A DNA stretch of 9,601 nucleotides from Chloroflexota bacterium (GTDB lineage Bacteria > Chloroflexota > Chloroflexia > Thermomicrobiales > UBA6265): positions 1-9,601 of the forward strand of contig JAFAEA010000111.1 of assembly GCA_023424355.1 (NCBI GenBank), read 5' to 3'. The notes under the pieces are model-generated. The model was not told where the DNA came from. It worked only from the letters and a program-made list of their open reading frames with translations, and did not search any database. This document shows, piece after piece, positions 1-5,273 of the stretch (positions are counted from its first letter, which is position 1; each line of letters opens with the position of its first letter). A program made the translations under genes and the position numbers.

Positions 1-128
1 CCAGATCGACCGATGAGCAGCGCAAACTCCCCTGCTCCCACCTGCCATTCAAGCGATCGCAACGTTGGATTCTGGCTCTCGGGCCAGGTGTAGGAGAGCT
101 CCTGGATATCGATGATGGAGGCGGTCAC
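1..128 (-). CDS. ECF transporter ATP-binding subunit (EcfA), N-terminal fragment
   Basis: Only the first 42 codons lie in the window; the gene continues past the left edge. The GTG start at 128 overlaps the stop of the preceding EcfT gene as GTGA (125-128), so translation is probably coupled. The fragment reads like the start of an ABC ATPase: a first beta strand (IIDIQELSYTW) with an aromatic residue in the position that usually stacks on the ATP adenine, then a second strand and the beginning of a Walker A loop (LLIGRSG) where the sequence stops. Its place directly after an EcfT gene identifies it as the energising ATPase of an ECF importer. Together with the upstream cobalamin riboswitch, this suggests B12 or a corrinoid as substrate. 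The signature motif, the Walker B motif, and whether this is a single or fused double ATPase cannot be seen. Confidence 0.85.
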   Translation of the reverse strand, partial: MTASIIDIQELSYTWPESQNPTLRSLEWQVGAGEFALLIGRS

Positions 129-1138
129 TGTTCCACCTCCCGATACGGAAAGAGTGCCGGAGTCAGCAATGGCATCAACGCCACGAGGAATCTGAAATCG
201 ATAACCGGCACCTCAAGATCGGGATAAGGATTGAATGTCACCGCCTGTGAACCTGTACCGAAAAGTGCCAGAAACAAGATAAGTGACAACGCGGAAGCAA
301 CCATCACGGTCACATCGGGCCGAGTGAGCAGATGTTCTCGGAATCGGGTGGGTCGGTGCATTGGAACGGGCGATCTAATCATGAGGACAAGGGCAGCCAC
401 TGCCATCAGTGTTGATGCATACGACAACAATGCATTGGCCAAGCTCAATCCATAGGCGAGCAGGACAAGCGATGCTATGAGCACCATACCGGCGAAAGCG
501 AAGTGATTCCGATTCTGGACTTTGGTGCCCGCAGAGGCACCGAATCCTCGTGCTTCAAGTGCTTCGCTCATCGTGAGTGCGCGACCAAGAGATCCATCGA
601 GCAGCGGGATCAAAATCGGCAACGCATCCTTCCCAGACCGGAGGGTGTGGCCGCGTGCGGCCTGTGCCTCCCGGATATCGGTGAGCGCTTGGGATGCCGA
701 TGGCAAGAACGACCATGCCACCGAAGCAGAGACGGCCAATGGCGCCAAACGTGCAGGCAGTACTCGCACCAATGCCACCCAGTCCAGTCCAGACGCCGTC
801 GTAGTGCCAATAAGAACCAGACACACCATCGCGAACCCGGAAACGATACCGTAGGCAATTGCATTCCAGGTGATATCCCAGCCCCACGGCAAGGTGACGG
901 CGATTTGGTTTCCACTTCTCACGGTCAGCGCGTTAATCACAACACCAATGGCGGCAAACAGAATCGCGATTCGAATAATCCATCCCCAACGAACAGCATG
1001 GGGTGGGATGCAAACGATTCTGACGGTGATAACGATAAACAACATCTGGAGGACCAACAGCGGGTGTCTGGTCACCAACATTGGCACAATGCTGCAGAGT
1101 CCCCATAGCAGCCAGGTGCGGCTATCCAGGGGAGTCAT
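125..1138 (-). CDS. ecfT: ECF transporter transmembrane T component (EcfT/CbiQ family) with C-terminal extension
   Basis: This 337-residue integral membrane protein is the coupling subunit that links the cytoplasmic ATPases to a substrate-binding S component in ECF importers. Two Ala-Arg-Gly motifs are visible, in EAQAARGHTLR (ARG at 161-163) and SEALEARGFG (ARG at 196-198). These are the hallmark of the two coupling helices that dock into the ATPases. Hydrophobic segments lie at about 10-40, 53-70, 95-115 and 130-147 before the motifs, and at about 214-232, 236-254, 277-294 and 315-330 after them. Typical family members are about 250-270 residues, so the last two segments form an extension. 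Translation starts at an ATG that overlaps the upstream stop as ATGA, with no separate Shine-Dalgarno sequence. It is the third gene of the riboswitch-controlled operon. No S component is present in the window, so the substrate is inferred from context only. Confidence 0.9.
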   Translation of the reverse strand: MTPLDSRTWLLWGLCSIVPMLVTRHPLLVLQMLFIVITVRIVCIPPHAVRWGWIIRIAILFAAIGVVINALTVRSGNQIAVTLPWGWDITWNAIAYGIVSGFAMVCLVLIGTTTASGLDWVALVRVLPARLAPLAVSASVAWSFLPSASQALTDIREAQAARGHTLRSGKDALPILIPLLDGSLGRALTMSEALEARGFGASAGTKVQNRNHFAFAGMVLIASLVLLAYGLSLANALLSYASTLMAVAALVLMIRSPVPMHRPTRFREHLLTRPDVTVMVASALSLILFLALFGTGSQAVTFNPYPDLEVPVIDFRFLVALMPLLTPALFPYREVEQ

Positions 1139-1809
1139 GCTGGGTTCTGGGTCGGACGCTTGGCCCGGTAAATAAGCACACCACCGGCCAAAACCAGAAT
1201 GCCGAAAGCAGTAGTGGCCGGAATCCAGGTGGGAGTGGCCTCGTCCTCTGGAGAATCACCGTCTGTGCGAATGGCGCTCAGCGGGCTCTCTGCGTCGCGA
1301 TCGGCGCCCGCATTGGTTGCCATGTCATCCATGCTTACCAGCGGCAGCGTGGGAGTCTCAGCACTCCAGCTGAGAGCGTAGATATCGCCGTCGGCTACCT
1401 TGGCACCGCTAACGCCGGTGGCGACCATCCCCCACTCGTCTCCATTCAGTTTCATCAATCGCCAGAAAGGTGAGCTCGAGTTGGTTTGGCAGAGTCTCGC
1501 ACGACAGTCGGCTGCAGGACATCCAGTGGCATCGATTTGGCACACGCCTTCGCCCAGCCCGCCAAAACTCACGGTGACGATCTCCAGATCCGTGGAGTGG
1601 ATAAGATCTATGAGTGAGGTTTCCTCGTCTTCAAACGGAATCCACATCCAGGTGGTCCGATCGTCGCCATAATCGATGATCACACCCGCCTGATTCCAGG
1701 TGTCCTGGGCGGTGGCAGGTGAAAACATCATCGCCAGACTGCACACAACCACAAGGATTGTGTGCAGCTTTTCGTTGCGACATAGGGGGCCGAATACTGC
1801 GGAGATCAT
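1135..1809 (-). CDS. Secreted, membrane-anchored transcobalamin C-terminal-like (DUF4430-like) protein
   Basis: This 224-residue protein has a signal peptide (hydrophobic stretch about 16-30, likely cleavage after ATA at residue 34), a globular region at about 35-150, an acidic Ser/Asp-rich linker at about 151-193, and one membrane helix at about 198-214 followed by RAKR. It therefore probably sits on the outer face of the cytoplasmic membrane. The globular region shows the pattern I associate with DUF4430/transcobalamin C-terminal beta domains: a TSLIDLI helix start, G-x-GVC-x-I, an FW...NG..W strand pair, and a final VADGDIYALSWS strand. Four cysteines (C90, C97, C102, C107; spacing CX6CX4CX4C) lie in one loop. 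The gene starts 9 bases after the barrel gene ends and overlaps ecfT by ATGA, so it belongs to the B12 operon. Its proposed role is to help bind or hand over a corrinoid outside the cell. The family call is by eye, and a lectin-like or unknown beta domain is possible. Confidence 0.6.
   Translation of the reverse strand: MISAVFGPLCRNEKLHTILVVVCSLAMMFSPATAQDTWNQAGVIIDYGDDRTTWMWIPFEDEETSLIDLIHSTDLEIVTVSFGGLGEGVCQIDATGCPAADCRARLCQTNSSSPFWRLMKLNGDEWGMVATGVSGAKVADGDIYALSWSAETPTLPLVSMDDMATNAGADRDAESPLSAIRTDGDSPEDEATPTWIPATTAFGILVLAGGVLIYRAKRPTQNPA
1739..1767. repeat. Perfect 10-bp inverted repeat inside the signal-peptide codons
   Basis: Arms CTGCACACAA (1739-1748) and TTGTGTGCAG (1758-1767) are perfect complements around a 9-base loop. 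They lie near the 5' end of the DUF4430-like gene and would form a stable hairpin in its mRNA about 40 bases after the start codon. A role in setting expression of the downstream genes is possible. Chance is also a fair explanation in a stretch of Val/Cys/Leu/His codons. Confidence 0.5.
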
Positions 1810-1818
1810 GGGAGATCG

Positions 1819-2802
1819 CTAGGCCGCAATATCCAGGGCGGTCTCGCCCGGCACTACCGGAAGAACCACACCTACGCCTGCCGGAATGACTTGCACGGTG
1901 GTGAACGAGTTATCGGTCACATCCGAATGCATCCAGTGATAGGCGCCATTAGCGTTCTGGAAGGTGCCCAGCGCTGACTGCAGGTGCGTAGCATCTTCGC
2001 CGACGGCGATGAGTGCCTGCGCCACCAGCGCAGTGGAGTTGGCATCCGCTTCGGCACCGACCGAGTAGGCTGCGCCCTGCTCGTTGACGGTGAGCTTCAC
2101 AAAGTCGATTGCCTTGGCTACAACCTGGCTATCGCCTTCGCCCAGAGCAACGAGTGCCTGCACGAGCATAGCGGTGGTGTTGCTATCCGCCATGGAAGCA
2201 TCGGTGGAACCATCCCACGCGAAACCGCCGTTATCGGCCTGCATGGTTTCAAGCACGGAAATCGCTTCGGCTGGAACCTCAGAATCGGTCACTGCCAGCG
2301 CCATCAGCGCGTAGGAATGATCGTAAAGAGATGCGCCGTACAGGTTGGTGTCGGCATCCAGACCTTCTAGCACGATCTCGAGTGGTGCTGTGCCACCGAT
2401 CTCCATGTCCTCATCACCCACGGCCACGAGCAGCAGCACGAGCTTGGCAGCGGCACCTGGTCCGGAGGTGGCGTATTCGGCAGTTGCATCGGTACCATCG
2501 AGGTAGGCGATTGCCTTGTCGATGGAATCACCAGTGTCCAGATCGCCTTCTTGAGCGGCGACGAGGGCAACCACAGCATCAATGGTGGTGCCAACATCTG
2601 GATCACCAGAGAAGCCGAGCCAGCTTCCATCTTCCTGCTGCTGGCTCACCAGCCATTCCACTGCGGCACCAGTACCCGGTGCAACCACAGGAGTAGCTAC
2701 AGGTGATGCCGCCGGAGTGGCATCCTGAGCGGCTGCTACCGGAACCAATGCGGTCATCATCAACATGAACATCGCAACAACGCGTGCGATTGATTTGGCC
2801 AT
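1819..2802 (-). CDS. Secreted alpha/alpha-barrel (prenyltransferase/transcobalamin-like repeat) protein, putative corrinoid binder
   Basis: This is a 327-residue protein. The ATG at 2802 is chosen because GGAGGA lies 8 bases upstream; a GTG at 2820 would add six residues but lies upstream of that ribosome site. A signal peptide covers residues 1-25 (hydrophobic core, then PVAAAQD), followed by an Ala/Thr/Pro/Ser linker to about residue 43. The rest consists of helical repeats of the prenyltransferase/squalene-oxidase type, each with a G-[SAG]-[WFY] turn followed by an Ala-rich helix: DGSWLGF (58), YGASLYDHSYALMALA (155), NGGFAWDG (191), QGAAYSVG (242), NGAYHW (285). Transcobalamin and intrinsic factor use this fold for their alpha domain. 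No catalytic DxDD or zinc-ligand set of the enzyme members is evident. It is the first gene behind the cobalamin riboswitch and precedes the DUF4430-like gene by 9 bases. Extracellular corrinoid binding is therefore inferred from context plus fold. Confidence 0.75.
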   Translation of the reverse strand: MAKSIARVVAMFMLMMTALVPVAAAQDATPAASPVATPVVAPGTGAAVEWLVSQQQEDGSWLGFSGDPDVGTTIDAVVALVAAQEGDLDTGDSIDKAIAYLDGTDATAEYATSGPGAAAKLVLLLVAVGDEDMEIGGTAPLEIVLEGLDADTNLYGASLYDHSYALMALAVTDSEVPAEAISVLETMQADNGGFAWDGSTDASMADSNTTAMLVQALVALGEGDSQVVAKAIDFVKLTVNEQGAAYSVGAEADANSTALVAQALIAVGEDATHLQSALGTFQNANGAYHWMHSDVTDNSFTTVQVIPAGVGVVLPVVPGETALDIAA

Positions 2803-2821
2803 GCCAGAATCCTCCAACACA

Positions 2822-2835
2822 GAGAGAGCTCTCTC
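2822..2835. repeat. 14-bp perfect palindrome in the B12 operon leader
   Basis: GAGAGAGCTCTCTC is a perfect palindrome between the riboswitch terminator and the ribosome binding site of the first gene (GGAGG at 2810-2814). In RNA it could form a short hairpin with an AGCT loop just upstream of that site. As DNA it could be an operator. It may also be low-complexity GA/CT sequence; a GA run (3171-3180) also occurs on the other side of the riboswitch. Confidence 0.4.
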
Positions 2836-2837
2836 CC

Positions 2838-2871
2838 AAAAAACACAAAAACCTGCTCAGGCGAGCAGGTT
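2838..2871 (-). terminator. Intrinsic terminator of the cobalamin riboswitch expression platform
   Basis: On the minus strand the RNA reads AACCTGCTC-GCCT-GAGCAGGTT, a perfect 9-base-pair hairpin (2850-2871), followed by a U-rich run of about 13 bases (2838-2850). It lies downstream of the aptamer and 36 bases before the first start codon. That is the arrangement expected for a transcriptional OFF switch. Confidence 0.85.
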
Positions 2872-2949
2872 GCAAAATGACGATTGCGTCAAACCCATAT
2901 TCTGGGATGATTCGACGCCTGCACCCCTGGATTCGCGAAGGGCCTCAAG

Positions 2950-3051
2950 CGAACCTGGCAGGGTTTTCTGGCTCGGATTCCGGTGGAATCCTCACAGTTG
3001 CGCGACAGCCCCGGAATTTCACCGGCTTGCCCCTATATGCACCAAAGTTCG
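2950..3051 (-). promoter_or_regulatory. Cobalamin riboswitch aptamer (B12 element)
   Basis: Read on the minus strand, the conserved core is plain. CCGGTGAAATTCCGG forms the P6 hairpin with its GTGAAA/T loop, followed by GGCTGTCGCGCAACTGTGA (compare the family consensus GC-GTCCCGCCACTGT). A short variable hairpin GGATTCC-ACC-GGAATCC follows, and then the B12 box GAGCCAGAAAACCCTGCC. A closing P1 can be drawn between CGAAC (3047-3051) and GTTCG (2950-2954). The peripheral part is short compared with long class I aptamers. The P1 3' strand contains CAGGTT, which could instead pair with AACCTG in the 5' arm of the downstream terminator. This suggests that cobalamin binding, by holding P1, frees the terminator and shuts the operon off. 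The outer boundaries are approximate. Confidence 0.93.
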
Positions 3052-3210
3052 TAGAGTGCTATTCGGTTTCAGGCGAATACATCGCCATTTCTCAATGATA
3101 CAGCACCCCTATCGACCTCGCCGTCAGCAGAAAATGAAATTTCGCGCGATACTCTTTGAGGACTCAGAGCGGAGAGAGAGTTGAGTTGAAAAACTATTTG
3201 AATCGAGGGT
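3052..3210. other. Divergent promoter region between the B12 operon and the TauE/SafE operon
   Basis: This region completes the 408-base gene-free stretch 2803-3210, the rest of which is the riboswitch, its terminator and the first gene's leader. It must hold the start sites of two divergent transcripts. I see no convincing -35/-10 pair for either one. A weak imperfect hairpin (CTTTGA/TCAGAG around 3153-3168) and a GA-rich run (3171-3180) are the only visible features. No coding sequence is supported here. Confidence 0.5.
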
Positions 3211-4050
3211 GTGGTGGAGTTTGATCAGTCACTATATTTTGCGCTGAGTGCCTTGGTGGCAAGCGTATTCGGGAGCATGCTTGGGTTGGGCGGAGGAGTG
3301 TTCATTATCCCGCTCTTTACCCTGCTGCTGGGTGTGGATCCTAAAGTGGCGATTGCCGCCAGTGCGGTTTGTGTAGTGGCCAATAGTGTTATCGGTTCTC
3401 TACGCCACGTGAGCAACGGCTATGTGAACATTCGGCTGGCAATGCTTCTGGAAGTCACCACCGCCATCGGCGCCATTATTGGCGCGATCATCGCAGTTCG
3501 CATCGATGCGGATGTTCTCCGCGGACTCATGGGTGTGCTGCTCCTGTATGCGGCATATTCGATGGCACGTGGAAACAAATCGGCAACAGCCGGTTCAGAT
3601 GATGAGCCATTGCCGGATCCGTACGGGATGGAATGGCAATACTCCGATCACGGTTCAGCCGTGCGGTATGTGCCCCAGAAGCTGCAAGCAGGTATCGGAG
3701 CAGGCACCATCGCCGGTGTGCTGAGCGGCATGCTCGGCATCGGCGGCGGCCTTGTGAAAGTACCCGTGATGAATCTGGTAATGAAGATTCCTCTCCGTGC
3801 AGCTGCAGGTACCAGCAGCTTCATGGTGGGTATGACCGCGGCCGCAAGCGCACTCGTCTTCTACTCGGCCGGCCACATGGATCCAAACGTCACCGCGCCT
3901 GCTCTGGTAGGCACGCTCTGTGGATCCACACTAGGTTCAACCCTAACCAAGAAGTTCCATGTTGGGCATCTCCTCAGCATATTTGTCGTAATCATGCTCG
4001 TGCTTGGAATCAATATGATCCTGAGCGCCTTCGGCATTAACCTGATCTAG
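3211..4050 (+). CDS. TauE/SafE (TSUP) family membrane permease
   Basis: This 279-residue polytopic membrane protein belongs to a family of putative anion transporters, several of which carry sulfite, sulfoacetate, taurine-derived or other sulfur compounds. The family's internal duplication is visible: the glycine motif MLGLGGGVFIIPLF (about 23-36) in the first half is echoed by MLGIGGGLVKVPVMN (about 174-188) in the second. A hydrophilic cytoplasmic loop rich in Asp, Glu and Pro (about 121-150) separates the halves. Hydrophobic segments fill the remainder, and the C-terminus is short. Two adjacent GTG codons (3211 and 3214) could start it. GAGGG at 3205-3209 is slightly better spaced for the second, so the first residue is uncertain. 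It heads a set with a DUF1634 gene (10 bases downstream) and a nucleosidase gene. The substrate cannot be told from sequence. Confidence 0.88.
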   Translation: MVEFDQSLYFALSALVASVFGSMLGLGGGVFIIPLFTLLLGVDPKVAIAASAVCVVANSVIGSLRHVSNGYVNIRLAMLLEVTTAIGAIIGAIIAVRIDADVLRGLMGVLLLYAAYSMARGNKSATAGSDDEPLPDPYGMEWQYSDHGSAVRYVPQKLQAGIGAGTIAGVLSGMLGIGGGLVKVPVMNLVMKIPLRAAAGTSSFMVGMTAAASALVFYSAGHMDPNVTAPALVGTLCGSTLGSTLTKKFHVGHLLSIFVVIMLVLGINMILSAFGINLI

Positions 4051-4060
4051 GAGTTTTCCA

Positions 4061-4432
4061 ATGTCCACCGATCAACGACCACTCGTTCAGCAACAACTTG
4101 ATGGCATCGTCAAAGAAATTCTGCAGACTTATCGAATTGCGATCTATCTTGGCTTCGCAGCCATATTCGTGGGATTTTTGATCGCGATTGTTTCTGGTGA
4201 TGAGCTTTCCAGCGAGCTTGGAAATATCGGCAGCATTGTCCGCAATCTCAAGGATCTCGAGGCAGAAGGCTTCTTCGGGCTAGGTATTGGTATTATCCTG
4301 CTCGCGCCAATTGTGATGTTGCTGCGGGCACTTCTTGGCTTTTTGGCCATCAAGGATCAACGTTTTGTGGTGTTCACCGGTATTGTGGCGCTGATACTCG
4401 TTGCCTCTACAATCTTCTCAATCGCTCACTAG
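4061..4432 (+). CDS. DUF1634-family small membrane protein
   Basis: This 123-residue protein has three hydrophobic segments, at about 26-45, 70-95 and 100-121, and a short soluble N-terminus. Its size, its membrane pattern and its position immediately after a TauE/SafE gene match the DUF1634 family, which is often found next to such permeases and is thought to be an accessory subunit. The ATG at 4061 has GGAG (4051-4054) 6 bases upstream, and the gap from the permease stop is 10 bases, so the two are surely co-transcribed. Its biochemical role is not known. I infer a partner or modulator of the permease. The family call rests on neighbourhood and layout rather than on a sharp motif. Confidence 0.7.
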   Translation: MSTDQRPLVQQQLDGIVKEILQTYRIAIYLGFAAIFVGFLIAIVSGDELSSELGNIGSIVRNLKDLEAEGFFGLGIGIILLAPIVMLLRALLGFLAIKDQRFVVFTGIVALILVASTIFSIAH

Positions 4433-4457
4433 TCATTTCCAGGGAACCAAAAAGTCA

Positions 4458-5273
4458 ATGCAAACCTCTATTTGTATCGTCGTCGCTATGGAAAGCGAAC
4501 GGAAGCATCTCGATGCGCTCATGCCCGGCTGGGAGCGAGAAGAAGATCCCATTTGGCCGATGTGGCGGCAAGGTGACATTCTCACCATCACATGCGGGAT
4601 CGGTATGGTGGCTGCTGCAGCAGCCACACAATACGTGATTTCGCGTTTCGCCCCCAAATACGTCCTCAACTTTGGCTGTACGGGTGCGCACATGATGGAT
4701 ATCCACCTGGGAGATGTGGTTATCGGCGATCACATTGTGAATCACGGTCTCATGCGATTCGCACCGAATGGAAGCATCATTCCGCTCACCATTGGCTTCC
4801 ATGTGCCAGGGGAAACGGAATCCGTCACCCAGCTCAACAGCGATCCGCGACTCCTGTCGATCGCTCAATCAGTTGCTGAGAAGCTCGATTTGCCGATCTG
4901 GCCGGAGGAGCCAGATCATCCCCGGTCTACCCACGAGCCTGCGGTGCACACAGGCACAGTGAGTTCAGGTGATATCTGGAAACAGGATCCCGTGGTGATC
5001 CGGCAAACACACGAGCTTACGGGATCGCTCTGTGAAGATATGGAAGCGGCGAGCATCGCCCAGATTTGCGCAATGCATCGCGTGCCATTCCTGACCGTAA
5101 AGGACATCTCGAACAACGAGCTGCATCGCAGCACGATCTTCGAAGGATCGACCTCCGAACTTCATTCGGATGAATTGGGGCTGCGTGCTGCGATGGTGCT
5201 CTCAAGGGTTATTCGGGTATTGGTCGGCGAAACGAGCGAAGTTACTCGTAAATCGGTGGCTTCACAGTCATAG
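4458..5273 (+). CDS. Purine nucleosidase, MTA/SAH nucleosidase (PNP/UDP phosphorylase) superfamily, with Asn at the catalytic Asp position
   Basis: The start at 4458 (271 residues) begins directly with the family's first beta strand (ICIVVAMESE) and has AGGGA 12 bases upstream. A start at 4401 would add a 19-residue tail and overlap the previous gene. Family landmarks are AMESE (E14, equivalent to E. coli MTA/SAH nucleosidase E12), CGIGMVAAAAAT (46-57), NFGCTGA then LGDVVIGDHIVNH (71-96), TGTVSSGD (165-172) and EDMEAASIAQ (E196, equivalent to E. coli E174). The next motif reads VKDISN where E. coli has VRAISD, so N219 replaces the general-acid Asp197. Such enzymes cleave the glycosidic bond of 5'-methylthioadenosine, S-adenosylhomocysteine, futalosine or related nucleosides. 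An Asn here could favour a 6-oxopurine. It is probably co-transcribed with the permease pair 25 bases upstream. Its stop lies inside the converging rimM gene. Confidence 0.82.
   Translation: MQTSICIVVAMESERKHLDALMPGWEREEDPIWPMWRQGDILTITCGIGMVAAAAATQYVISRFAPKYVLNFGCTGAHMMDIHLGDVVIGDHIVNHGLMRFAPNGSIIPLTIGFHVPGETESVTQLNSDPRLLSIAQSVAEKLDLPIWPEEPDHPRSTHEPAVHTGTVSSGDIWKQDPVVIRQTHELTGSLCEDMEAASIAQICAMHRVPFLTVKDISNNELHRSTIFEGSTSELHSDELGLRAAMVLSRVIRVLVGETSEVTRKSVASQS

Noticed and set aside
503..1108. Long plus-strand frame opposite ecfT
   Set aside because: It is antisense to a gene with clear EcfT motifs. Its translation is low-quality (Arg/Gln/Cys-rich), with no family features or ribosome site.
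2803..2820. GTG at 2820 as start of the barrel protein
   Set aside because: The GGAGGA ribosome site lies inside this extension and is well placed for the ATG at 2802.
4401..4457. ATG at 4401 as start of the nucleosidase
   Set aside because: It lies inside the DUF1634 gene and adds a tail before the family's first beta strand. The ATG at 4458 fits the family.
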